Source: JAWWPY01 sp963822825
Lineage (GTDB): Bacteria > Actinomycetota > Actinomycetes > Streptosporangiales > Streptosporangiaceae
DNA: 64,000 bases
Reading direction: 5' to 3'
Assembly (NCBI GenBank): GCA_963822825.1
Contig: CAWGIW010000015.1
Coordinates: 310,001-374,000, forward strand
This document shows, one piece after another, positions 8,343 through 16,990 of this stretch. Each line of letters begins with the position of its first letter. Within the stretch, counting starts at the first letter, position 1. Under the pieces are notes generated by a model. It saw nothing but the letters and a program-made list of their open reading frames with translations, did no database searches and was not told where the DNA came from. The translations under genes and the position numbers were made by a program.

Positions 8343-10675
8343 TCGGGCTCGCGCTGCGCCTCGTGGTCAACGGCCGCGAGGCGCTCACCCGGCTGCTCGT
8401 CCTGGCCATCGCGGTCGGCCTCGGCGTCGGCCTGCTGCTGACCGCCGTGGCCGCGACCAACGCGGCCCTCACCTGGAACAGCCGCCATGGATGGTTCTGG
8501 ACCGGCACGGCGTCCGTGCCCCCGGGCCCGGCGGCGGGCATCGCCCCACTCTGGTGGCACCCCAGCGGTGACACCTTCGACGGCCAGCAATTCAGCCGTT
8601 TCGATGTGGCCGCCACCGGCGCCGCGTCCCCGGTGCCGCCGGGCATCCCCCGTGACCCGGGACCGGGCCAGTACTACGCCTCGCCCGCGCTGGCCGCGCT
8701 GCTGCGGTCCACCCCGGCGGACCAGCTGGCCGACCGCTACCCCGGCCGCCTGGCCGGGGTGATCGGTGACGCCGGGCTGCCATCGCCGACCTCGCTGGTC
8801 ATCATCATCGGGCATACCCCGGCGCAGCTGGCGCACACGCCGGACAGCGTGCCGGTGACGTCGATCCCCACGGCGGTGCCCGGCAACATCGGGGGCCATG
8901 TGAACCCCAAGGGGCTGGACTACAACCCGCCCGACCCGGGAGGCGGGCAGAGCGCCGTCAACCTCCTCTTGTCCGTCGTGGCGCTGGCCATGCTGGCCCC
9001 GGTGCTGATCTTCATCGCCACCGCGACCCGGCTGTCGGCCGCCCGCCGCGAGCAGCGGTTCGCGGCGATGCGCCTGGTCGGCGCGACCCGCAGGCAGGTC
9101 TCCCGGCTCGCCGCCGCCGAATCGACGGTGGCCGGGGTCGCGGGGGTGGCGGCTGGGTTCGGGATCTTCTTCGGACTGCGCATACCGGTCGCGGGCATCC
9201 CGTTCATCGGCCAGCCGTTCTTCCCCGCCGAGTTGTCGCTCAGCCCGCCGGACATCCTCGCAGTCGCGATCGGCGTGCCGGTGGCCGCCGCCGTGGCGGC
9301 CAGGCTGGCGCTGCGCCGGGTGCGCCTCTCCCCGCTCGGCGTCGCCCGCCGGGCCACGCCACCGCCGCCGCGGGCCTGGCGGATACTCCCACTGCTGGCC
9401 GGCTTCGCCGAGCTCGGGTTCTTCACCGTGCACGGCAAGCCGGCCAGCCCTTCCGGGCAGGACCTGGCGTTCGTGCCCGGCTTCGCGCTCATCATCGTCG
9501 GCCTGGTCCTCGCGGGGCCGTGGCTCACCATGGCCACCGCCCGGGTCATGGCCCGGCGGACAAGCCGCCCCGGCACGCTGATCGCCGCCCGCCGCCTCGC
9601 CGACGACCCGAGGGGCGCTTTCCGCGCCATCAGCGGCCTGGTGCTCGCCTTGTTCATCACCACCGTAGCCGTGGCGGGCATCACCACATGGAACGCCCAG
9701 CAACACAACGTGAGGATCAGCGCCGCTGAAACGAAGGTGCTGACGGACCAGCTGGCGGACCAGCAGCCCGGCTCCGCGTCCCAGGCCAGCCCGGGACCGG
9801 CCGCGCCCGCCGCGCCGGTCGCGGCCGAGCTGAGCGGGATTCACGGCGTCCAGGGGGTGGTCGTGGTCCGCGCGGATCCGGGGCTCACCATCCCCGCGGC
9901 ATTTCACAACCTCGGCACCAATCCCGGCAGCACCGGTCCGGTTCCGGCCGGCGTGGTCTCGTGCGCGCAGCTCGCGACCGTTCCCGTCCTCGGCCGCTGC
10001 CCGGCCGGGGCGAGAGCGGCGGCGTTCCCGGCCGACGGGTTCGCCGGGCCCCTGTACGGCGTGGACGCCACCGGGATCACCTGGCCAGCCGCGAACGTCC
10101 GGGCCGCACGGCTGGGCAGCCTCGCAGTGGACGCCATCAACGTGGCGACGAACGGCACCGTGCCAGCGGTCGAACAGGCCAGGACGGTGCTGGAGAGCAC
10201 ACACGCCTATCCCGCCGCCTATCTCGCCGACGGCGTGCCGTCCACCGTCGGCGAGCTGATCGCGCAGTCGAATCCCACCAACAGCGGCTACCAGCAGCTC
10301 GCGAACACGGTGATCCTGGTCAGCCTGCCGATCGCCGGCTGCACGCTGGCAGCGGGCATCGCGGCCGGGCTCGCCGACCGCAAGCGGCCGTTCAGCCTGC
10401 TGCGGCTCACCGGCGCCCGGCTCGCCATGCTGCGCCGCGTCGTCGCGCTGGAAAGCGCCGTCCCGCTGCTCGCCGTCGCCGCCGTCGCGATCGGCACCGG
10501 GTTCGGCGCCGCCGCGATGTACACCTCCCTGGAGATGCAGCACCCGATGGTGGCGCCCGGCGCCGCCTACTACCTCATCACCGCGGGCGGGATCCTGGCC
10601 GCCCTCGGAATCATCGCGGCCACCTTCCCGCTGCTGGCCCGCATCACCGGACCCGAGGTCGCGAGGAACGAATGA
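8339..10675 (+). CDS. FtsX-like ABC transporter permease
   Basis: A 778-aa membrane protein with an N-terminal membrane segment, a large extracytoplasmic part (about residues 40-200), a first FtsX domain (about 205-330, with MRLVGATRRQVSRLAAAES), further membrane helices, a second extracytoplasmic region rich in Pro/Ala, and a C-terminal FtsX domain with LTGARLAMLRRVVALES. This doubled layout is usual for actinobacterial drug or peptide exporters. It is coupled to the ATPase by a GTGA overlap. Substrate unknown. Confidence 0.88.
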   Translation: MIGLALRLVVNGREALTRLLVLAIAVGLGVGLLLTAVAATNAALTWNSRHGWFWTGTASVPPGPAAGIAPLWWHPSGDTFDGQQFSRFDVAATGAASPVPPGIPRDPGPGQYYASPALAALLRSTPADQLADRYPGRLAGVIGDAGLPSPTSLVIIIGHTPAQLAHTPDSVPVTSIPTAVPGNIGGHVNPKGLDYNPPDPGGGQSAVNLLLSVVALAMLAPVLIFIATATRLSAARREQRFAAMRLVGATRRQVSRLAAAESTVAGVAGVAAGFGIFFGLRIPVAGIPFIGQPFFPAELSLSPPDILAVAIGVPVAAAVAARLALRRVRLSPLGVARRATPPPPRAWRILPLLAGFAELGFFTVHGKPASPSGQDLAFVPGFALIIVGLVLAGPWLTMATARVMARRTSRPGTLIAARRLADDPRGAFRAISGLVLALFITTVAVAGITTWNAQQHNVRISAAETKVLTDQLADQQPGSASQASPGPAAPAAPVAAELSGIHGVQGVVVVRADPGLTIPAAFHNLGTNPGSTGPVPAGVVSCAQLATVPVLGRCPAGARAAAFPADGFAGPLYGVDATGITWPAANVRAARLGSLAVDAINVATNGTVPAVEQARTVLESTHAYPAAYLADGVPSTVGELIAQSNPTNSGYQQLANTVILVSLPIAGCTLAAGIAAGLADRKRPFSLLRLTGARLAMLRRVVALESAVPLLAVAAVAIGTGFGAAAMYTSLEMQHPMVAPGAAYYLITAGGILAALGIIAATFPLLARITGPEVARNE

Positions 10676-10730
10676 ACCTGCTTCCCTCAGCTAAGGATCA
10701 ATCGCACGAACGACGTTCCTGGACGAGGAA

Positions 10731-11471
10731 CTAGATACCAGGCGGTGGGTGCGGCGGTCCCGTGGCGGCATCCGCCGGGCAGTCGTAGAGGATAACGGTC
10801 GCCGCCCGGGCGGTCTCCAGGGCCGGGTTCGCGTACCGGTGCGGCATGGAAGACGGGAACTGCATGCTGTCGCCCGGTTCGAGGCGGTACGTCTCAAACC
10901 CGACGGAGATCTCCAGGACTCCCGCCATGATCAGCACCATCTCGGTTCCCGGATGCGAGTAGAGCGTCGGATTGGACTCCGCACCGGGACCGTAAACGAG
11001 TTCAAAGAAATCGAGATGGCGCAGTGTCTCCGGGGTCAGCCGCTCCCAGCGCACCCCGCCGTCGATGTCGATCGCCGCGCGGTTGCCCCGGCGCACGACG
11101 TAGCGGCTCTCGGCCTCACGGTGCGCCGAGCCCGGCCGGCCCGGGGCCCGGCCTGTTCCCGCCGCGGGCGGCCCGGCCGCCGCGTTCGCCGCCTCAGGCA
11201 CCCCGGCCGACCCGGGCTCCCGGAAGAACGCGTCAACCGGCACGTCCAGGGCCTGCGCCATCGCGAACAGGGTGGACACCGACGGGCGTGACTGCCCGCG
11301 CTCGATCTGGCTGATGAGGCTGGGCGTCACCCCGATTTCCCGGGCCAGCTCCGCTACCCGCATCCCGCGCCGTCCGCGATGCGCGGCGAGCCGCCGGCCG
11401 ATGTCCCCGGCCAGGTCCGCTGGCCCCCCGGCCCGGGTCGTCGCATCGGTAGCAGCACTCATATCAGCCAT
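10731..11471 (-). CDS. XRE family regulator with C-terminal cupin domain
   Basis: About 246 aa: a Cro/C1 helix-turn-helix (IGRRLAAHRGRRGMRVAELA then REIGVTPSLISQIERGQSRP) near residues 25-75, an Ala/Gly/Pro linker, then a small beta-barrel cupin (HPGTEMVLIMAGVLEISVG ... LEPGDSMQFPSSMPH). The cupin probably senses a small metabolite. The ATG at 11471 with AAGG upstream is favoured; ATGs at 11483 and 11462 are alternatives. It is divergent from the CocE/NonD hydrolase gene and probably controls it. Confidence 0.85.
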   Translation of the reverse strand: MADMSAATDATTRAGGPADLAGDIGRRLAAHRGRRGMRVAELAREIGVTPSLISQIERGQSRPSVSTLFAMAQALDVPVDAFFREPGSAGVPEAANAAAGPPAAGTGRAPGRPGSAHREAESRYVVRRGNRAAIDIDGGVRWERLTPETLRHLDFFELVYGPGAESNPTLYSHPGTEMVLIMAGVLEISVGFETYRLEPGDSMQFPSSMPHRYANPALETARAATVILYDCPADAATGPPHPPPGI

Positions 11472-11679
11472 GATGCCTTGCATAGTAGTGCACAACCTCC
11501 CAGGTCGGCCGGGAGGGTCGGCCCTGTTCCAGCCGGGGCATGGCCGGCCCGGACGGCTTTTCACGGTCATTTAGTGGTGCTATCGTCCGGGCTACGATGA
11601 CCGCTCAAATGATTATGGTCACTGAATGACGGCTCGCCGCGGCCCCGTGCGAGCGGCCCCGTGCGACCAGGAGCACACC

Positions 11680-13448
11680 GTGACACTGGAGTCCACCGCT
11701 GCTGAAGAGGGCAGCGCGGCACCGTCCGGGACCGGCGAGATGGCGATCTGGCGGGACGTCCCGCTGCCCATGGATGACGGCATCGTGCTGCGCGCGGATG
11801 TGTTCGGACCAGCCGGAGCCGGGCGCCATCCGGTGATCCTCAGCTACGGCCCGTACGCCAAGGGCCTGGCCTTCCAGGACGGGTACCGTGATCAATGGCG
11901 GCTCATGATCGAGCAGCACCCGGATGTCGCGCGGGGTTCGACCAACGAGCACCAGAACTGGGAGGTGGTGGACCCGGAGAAGTGGGTCCCCGACGGCTAC
12001 GTGTGCGTGCGGGTGGATTCCCGCGGGGCGGGACGCTCCCCCGGCAGGCTGGACCCATACTCGCCGCGGGAGGCCCGCGACCTTTACGGATGCATCGAGT
12101 GGGCGGCCGGGCAGGCGTGGAGCACGGGCAAGGTCGGGCTCAACGGCATCTCCTATTACGCGATGAACCAGTGGCACGTGGCCGCCCTGAGGCCACCGCA
12201 CCTCGCCGCCATGTGCGTATGGGAGGGCGCCGCGGATTTCTACCGCGACGCCACGCATCACGGCGGCATCCTGTCCACGTTCTGGATGAACTGGTACGAC
12301 AAGCAGGTCACGGTCGTCCAGCACGGTGTCGGCGATCGCGGCGCGCGCAGCCCGGCCACCGGCGCGGCGGTCGCCGGGCCGGAAACCCTCACCGACGCGG
12401 AGCTGGCCGCGGCTCGGGTGCCGTTCGGCGAGGAGATCCGCGCGCACCCGCTGGACGATGAGTTTCACCGGGCGCGCTCGGCGAACTGGCCGCAGATCAC
12501 GGTCCCGTTCCTGACCGCCGCCAACTGGGGCGGGCAGGGACTGCATACCCGCGGCAACTTCGAGGGCTTCACCCGGGCCGCGTCGCCACTCAAGTGGCTG
12601 GAGGTCCACGGCCTCGAGCACTGGACCCATTTCTACACCGACTACGGCGTCGACCTGCAGAAACGGTTTTTCGCCCGGTTCCTGCACGGAGACGAGGAGG
12701 GCTGGCGGGACCAGCCGCCCGTCCAGTTGCAGGTCCGCACCCTGACCGGCTTCACGCAGCGCGCCGAACAGGAGTGGCCGCTGGCCCGGACCGACTGGCA
12801 GCGGCTCTACCTGCGGCCTGGCCCGCTGGACCTGAGTGCCGTCCCCGTGACCGACCCCCGCAGCGTGTCGTATGCCGCCGACGGCGCGGGCGTGACCTTC
12901 ACCGCGCCGCCGCTTGACCGGGAGACCGAGATCACCGGGCCGGTGGCCGCCCGGCTGTTCGTCTCGTCCAGTGTCGACGACGCCGACTTGTTCCTCGTGC
13001 TCCGGGTGATCGCACCGGACGGTGAGGACGTCACCTTCCCCGGGGCCATCGACCCGCACACCCCCGTGGCCCAGGGCTGGCTGCGGCTGTCCCACCGCCA
13101 GCTCGACCAGGAGCTGAGCACCCCCTACCGCCCCTACCACAGCCACAACGAAATGCAGCCGCTCATCCCGGATGAGGTCTACCAGGCCGACGTCGAGATC
13201 TGGCCCACCAGCCTGGTTATCCCGGCTGGGTACCAGGTGGCGCTGACCGTCCGGGGCCGCGACCACGAGCGCCGCTATCCCGGCGCCCCCCGGCTTGGCT
13301 CGTTCAAGAACGAGATGACCGGTTGCGGGCCGTTCCTGCACGACGACCCGCTGGACCGGCCGCCACACCTGACGGGCAGCACGCAGACCCTGTGGGCAGG
13401 GCCCGCAGGCAGCCCTATCTGCTGGTGCCCGTCATCCCCGGTGGCTGA
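11680..13448 (+). CDS. CocE/NonD family hydrolase (S15-like), frame broken near the 3' end
   Basis: An alpha/beta-hydrolase of the CocE/NonD type, esters or amides being the usual substrates. The nucleophile elbow GISYYA carries the Ser; the N-terminal VPLPMDDGIVLRADVF block and the C-terminal jelly-roll (X-Pro dipeptidyl-peptidase C-terminal-like, from about residue 390) are present. The GTG at 11680 has AGGAG 6 nt upstream. Near 13405 a one-base indel removes the true end (RQPYLLVPVIPGG, stop 13446-13448) and fuses the frame to the next gene. It heads the catabolic operon that includes the M24 and GntR genes. Confidence 0.82.
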
Positions 13449-13506
13449 CCTCGGCCAGCGCGTCACGGTATCCGGGAGGCCCTCCCACAGGGAAAGGATG
13501 GCAGGG

Positions 13507-14745
13507 ATGAAGGAAGCGTTTGGTGGGCTGAGTACGGATTGGCGGGAGGGTATCAACTGGGCGGCGGTGCGGGCGTGGCGGCTGGGGCGGGCGCGGGAGG
13601 CGATGGCGCGGCATGGGCTGGGGGCGTTGCTGCTGATGTATGACGAGAACATGCGGTATGTGTCGTCAACGTATACGCCGGGGTGGAACCGGCTGAAGCC
13701 GGGTTTGCGGTATGTGGTGCTGTGTGCGGGGCGGGAGCCGATTGTGTATGAGCAGGGTGATATCGGGATGCATCTGAAGGTGCATAATCCGTGGATCCCG
13801 GTGGGGAATGTGCGGCATTCCTATAGCTGGATCAAGGGGGCGGCTGGGCCGGCGGCGGAGAGCCAGGTGGCGAAGTTCACTACGGCGCTGGTGAATGATC
13901 TGGAGGAGGCGGGGGTGCTGGGGCAGCCGCTGGGGGTGGATTTCGTGGATATCAACATGATCGCGGCGTTCGGGCGGGCGGGGGTGGCGTGGGTGGACGG
14001 GATGACGCCGATGATGGAGGCGCGGTCGGTGAAGAGCCCGGATGAGCAGAAGGCGGCGCGGATCGTGGGGGCGATCTGTGATGGGCTGCATTATGAGTTC
14101 ACCCAGTTCCTGCGGCCGGGGATGACCGAAAATGAGGTCGCCGCGTTCGGGTTCGAGTATCTCTACAGCATCCCGGGGGTGGAGGACGTGGAGGACATCA
14201 TCGTGTCCTCGGGGCCGAACGCCTGGCCGAACTGGCGTAATTTCTCGGACCGGATCATCCGGCCGGGTGAGCTGGTGATCATTGACCTGGCCGCGCTGAC
14301 CTGGAACGGCTTCAAGTCGTGTGTGTACCGCACGTACTGCGTGGGCGGCACGCCGACCGATGAGATGAAACGGTATTACGACACCGCGCACACCTGGCTG
14401 TGGGACGCGATCGACGTTGTCCGCCCCGGGGTGAGCACCCGCGACATCGCCAGCAAATGGCCCTCAGCCAAAGAAGCCTGGGGCTATGACGAGGAAGACC
14501 AGGCCGCCGCCAACCTGTGGGGCCACGGGCTCGGCCTGGCGCAATACGACCGGCCGGTGATCTCCCGGATCTGGTCCCTGGACTACCCCGAGGAAATCAC
14601 CCCCGGCATGGTCTTCGCCCTGGAAACCCAGCACGGCAAGGTCCACGACTTCGGCGTCCGCCTCGAGGAAATGCTCCTGGTCACCGACGACGGCCACGAC
14701 CTGCTCTCCACCTACAAATCCGACGAGATCATCGTGGTCGGGTGA
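13507..14745 (+). CDS. M24 (pita-bread) metallopeptidase-like protein with variant metal site
   Basis: 412 aa. An N-terminal creatinase-like domain is followed by a pita-bread catalytic domain. Metal ligands by alignment to M24: D260 (VIIDLA), H340 (LWGHGLGLA), E373 (FALETQ) and E387 (VRLEEML) are kept, but the second Asp is Cys272 (FKSCVYRT where SDITRT is expected). The family includes Xaa-Pro peptidases, creatinase and the DMSP lyase DddP, so a non-peptidase hydrolase or lyase is plausible. The start at 13507 has AAGGA 8 nt upstream; 13498 is possible. Its 5' two-thirds use G-ending codons, the 3' third C-ending codons. A paralogue with the same Cys lies at 32410-33723. Confidence 0.85.
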   Translation: MKEAFGGLSTDWREGINWAAVRAWRLGRAREAMARHGLGALLLMYDENMRYVSSTYTPGWNRLKPGLRYVVLCAGREPIVYEQGDIGMHLKVHNPWIPVGNVRHSYSWIKGAAGPAAESQVAKFTTALVNDLEEAGVLGQPLGVDFVDINMIAAFGRAGVAWVDGMTPMMEARSVKSPDEQKAARIVGAICDGLHYEFTQFLRPGMTENEVAAFGFEYLYSIPGVEDVEDIIVSSGPNAWPNWRNFSDRIIRPGELVIIDLAALTWNGFKSCVYRTYCVGGTPTDEMKRYYDTAHTWLWDAIDVVRPGVSTRDIASKWPSAKEAWGYDEEDQAAANLWGHGLGLAQYDRPVISRIWSLDYPEEITPGMVFALETQHGKVHDFGVRLEEMLLVTDDGHDLLSTYKSDEIIVVG

Positions 14746-14746
14746 G

Positions 14747-15475
14747 GTGGCCCGCAACCAGGCCCGGCCAGCCAGCGAGCCGGGCCCGCCGCGGGCCAGG
14801 CCCGCGAGCTACGTGAAGCTGGTTCTGCACCGGGGCATCATGACCGGAACGATTCCCGGCGGGACACGGCTCGTGCAATCGAGCATCGCGGAGGAGCTCG
14901 CGGTGAGCACCAGCCCGGTGCGGTACGCGCTCAGGGAACTGGCGGCGGAGGGATTCGTCCGGCTGGATGACCGCGGCGGGGCGGTGGTGCACGAACTTTG
15001 CCGGAGCGAACTGGAGGACATCTACGAGATCCGCGCGATGCTCGAGCCGGTCGCCACGGCGCGGGCGGCCAAGCTGGCCGGCCGGACGAGCCTGCTTCGG
15101 GCGGCCGAAATGCTGGCCGCGATGGAATCCGAGACCGACGGCGCGCGGTGGGCCGAGCTCAACTCCAGCTTCCACAGCGCTATCGACCAGGCTGGCAGCG
15201 GTCTCAAGCTGGTCGCGATCCTGAAGAACCTCCGGGAACTATCCGCCCGGTACATCACGCACTCCATACTCACCGTGCCGGATCGGGCCCGGCGCGCGAA
15301 TGCCGAGCACGCTGAGATCCTCCGGGCCGTCATCGCGCGCGACCCGGAGGCTTCGGCCCTCGCCGTGCTGAAGCATCTCGACGGCACGCTCTGCGCGCTG
15401 AACGTCCACCCGATCGGCGTTCCGCCCGCCCGCGCCAGGCTGGCGCCCGGCGGGCAGCGCATCGGGGACAACTGA
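14747..15475 (+). CDS. GntR family regulator, FCD subfamily
   Basis: A 242-aa FadR-like regulator. The winged helix spans about residues 22-80 (LVLHRGIMTGTIPGGTRL, IAEELAVSTSPVRYALREL). The all-helical FCD ligand domain follows, with its metal-binding residues in IYEIRAMLEP, FHSAIDQAG and HAEILRAVIARD. It begins 1 nt after the M24 stop and so belongs to the same transcript. A likely operator lies downstream at 15539-15567, in front of the substrate-binding lipoprotein gene. The effector is probably a carboxylate tied to the cluster substrate. Confidence 0.88.
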   Translation: MARNQARPASEPGPPRARPASYVKLVLHRGIMTGTIPGGTRLVQSSIAEELAVSTSPVRYALRELAAEGFVRLDDRGGAVVHELCRSELEDIYEIRAMLEPVATARAAKLAGRTSLLRAAEMLAAMESETDGARWAELNSSFHSAIDQAGSGLKLVAILKNLRELSARYITHSILTVPDRARRANAEHAEILRAVIARDPEASALAVLKHLDGTLCALNVHPIGVPPARARLAPGGQRIGDN

Positions 15476-15538
15476 CAGGCGGCCGCGAGCGGCCGCGGGG
15501 GCGGCACCCGCCCGCCTTAGCGATTGAGCGGCGTGCTT

Positions 15539-15567
15539 AATCACGTTACGATCACCATGTCGTGATT
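15539..15567. promoter_or_regulatory. Inverted repeat upstream of the substrate-binding protein gene
   Basis: AATCACG at 15539-15545 is mirrored by CGTGATT at 15561-15567; a nested ATCAC/GTGAT pair lies at 15551-15566. It sits between the GntR gene and the lipoprotein gene it may control. The assignment to GntR is inference from position. Confidence 0.45.
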
Positions 15568-15607
15568 TGGTGGCCCCATGGGCCGGGCACGCAGGAGATT
15601 GGTGGCC

Positions 15608-16978
15608 ATGGAAAGCTCATTAGCGCGGACCACAGCCATCCGGCGGGGACGGGACGGGAGCGGGGGGCGGGGGCGGGTGGCCCTGCGCTGCGCCTCCGGC
15701 GCTTTTACGCGCTGGGCCACCCACCCCCGCCCCCCGCTCGCGATGGTCGGGCTGGTCGGCTGCGCCGCACTCGTCGCGGCGTGCGGGAGCAGCGGGTCAG
15801 CGAGCACCAGCACATCGCATTCGCCGGTCAAGGTGGGCTACCTGCTCCCGCTGACCGGCGTGTTCACCAAGAACGGCAGCAGCGAGCAGAACGGGTTCAA
15901 ACTGGGGCTGAAGCACTTCGGGAACTCGGTCAACGGGCACCCTATCCAGGTGATCTACGCCAATGACCAGGGCGAGCCCTCGGTGAGCCTGTCGGACGCC
16001 CGGCAGCTGGTCACCTCCGACCAGGTCCAGGTCGTCGAGGGTCCGCTGCTGTCCAGCGCCATCGCGGCCGTCGCACCGTACGTGCTCGGCCAGGGGATCC
16101 CCGAGGATGACCTGTACCTGGCGAGCCCGCAGCAAGCGCAGGACTACGTCAAGCTCGGCACGGGCTTCACCTCCGACTGGGACGGCTTCGCGCCGACCAC
16201 GGTGGGCGGCCGCTGGGCGTACGACACCATGCACTGGCGGCACGTCACCACGGTCGGGCTCGGCATCTCCTACGGCTGGCAGGGCGTAGCCGGGTTCGCG
16301 GCCCAGTTCACCAAGCTGGGGGGCACGATCGACAAGACGATCTGGGTGCCCAGCAACAGCGTGGACATGTCGCCCTACGTTTCCGCGATCCCGGCCAGCA
16401 CCCAGGCCGTGTTCGTGGTGCTGTCCGGATCGCAGGCGGCGAACTTCATCAACTCCTACCAGTCGTTCGGGCTGAAGAACAAGAAGCCGCTGATGGGCAT
16501 CACCACCCTGACCGACCAGGCCGCCCTGCCCGCGGAAAACGCCACCGCCGCGCTCGGCGTCTATACCGACTCGCAGTACTGTGACGGCAGTCCCGCACCG
16601 GTCAACCAGGCCTTCGCGAACGCCTACCACGCGGCGTACGGCCAGTACCCGTCATACTACTCCGAGGCGGGGTACACCAAGGCCGAGATCCTGGTCGCCG
16701 CGCTCAAGTCATTGAACGGCAAGGTCACGAGCGAGAAGGCGCTTTCGGCCGCGATGCGCGCGGTCACCATCACCGCGCCGCGCGGGCCGGTGACACTGAG
16801 CCACGCCACGTGGTCACCGGTTGAGAACGAGTACATCTGTAAGGTCGAGAGTGTCAAGGGCACCCTGCGGAACGTCCCGATCGCTACCTTCCCGGACGTC
16901 CAGCCTTGGGGCACGCTCTCACAATCGGCCTGGCAGCCGATCTTCGCCAAGACGAGCGTCAGCCCGCCGAGCTACTGA
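15608..16978 (+). CDS. Branched-chain-amino-acid-type ABC substrate-binding lipoprotein
   Basis: A 456-aa periplasmic-binding-type receptor (Peripla_BP_6/LivK-like). Lipobox LVAAC at residues 55-59 follows the hydrophobic MVGLVGCAAL; the mature part begins with VKVGYLLPLTGVFTKNGSSE, typical of the family. ATG 15608 has AGGAG 10 nt upstream. The region before the signal core is odd: residues about 19-44 are encoded by a dispersed hairpin repeat (15662-15735). Starting at ATG 15743 would remove it but leave a signal peptide without basic residues. A paralogue lies at 25218-26486, and the LivHMGF importer at 18.4-22.0 kb is the probable partner. Confidence 0.87.
   Translation: MESSLARTTAIRRGRDGSGGRGRVALRCASGAFTRWATHPRPPLAMVGLVGCAALVAACGSSGSASTSTSHSPVKVGYLLPLTGVFTKNGSSEQNGFKLGLKHFGNSVNGHPIQVIYANDQGEPSVSLSDARQLVTSDQVQVVEGPLLSSAIAAVAPYVLGQGIPEDDLYLASPQQAQDYVKLGTGFTSDWDGFAPTTVGGRWAYDTMHWRHVTTVGLGISYGWQGVAGFAAQFTKLGGTIDKTIWVPSNSVDMSPYVSAIPASTQAVFVVLSGSQAANFINSYQSFGLKNKKPLMGITTLTDQAALPAENATAALGVYTDSQYCDGSPAPVNQAFANAYHAAYGQYPSYYSEAGYTKAEILVAALKSLNGKVTSEKALSAAMRAVTITAPRGPVTLSHATWSPVENEYICKVESVKGTLRNVPIATFPDVQPWGTLSQSAWQPIFAKTSVSPPSY
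15662..15735 (-). repeat. Dispersed hairpin element, copy A
   Basis: Two 22-nt arms (15662-15683 and 15714-15735) pair at 21 of 22 positions; the single mismatch is C-A on the plus strand and G-U on the minus strand. The 30-nt loop between them contains GGCGCTTTTACGCGCT and is nearly identical to the loops of copies B and C, while the arms differ. It lies inside the 5' part of the substrate-binding-protein reading frame and is translated as ALRCASGAFTRWA. Confidence 0.75.
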
Positions 16979-16990
16979 AACGGCCGGCCG

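Noticed and set aside
8276..10543. A 755-codon minus-strand frame opposite the ABC permease
   Set aside because: Low-complexity Arg/Gly/His composition with no family features; a GC-rich antisense shadow of the FtsX-type permease.
11462..11500. A TTGCATAGTAGTGCACAA operator for the XRE-cupin gene
   Set aside because: Symmetry is imperfect and the site overlaps the uncertain start codon; not strong enough to list.
13507..14745. Naming the M24 proteins DddP (DMSP lyase)
   Set aside because: Spacing around the first Asp resembles DddP, but the second and third Asp of the DddP site are Ala and Cys, and there is no other DMSP gene nearby. Only the fold family is supported.
11626..14745. A single 1039-residue hydrolase-peptidase fusion
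   Set aside because: The second gene has its own ribosome-binding site, and the natural C-terminus and stop of the first gene are present one base out of frame.
15662..15735. Hairpin copy A as a simple transcription terminator
   Set aside because: No T-run follows, it lies within an apparent reading frame at the start of a gene, and the loop rather than the stem is conserved among copies.
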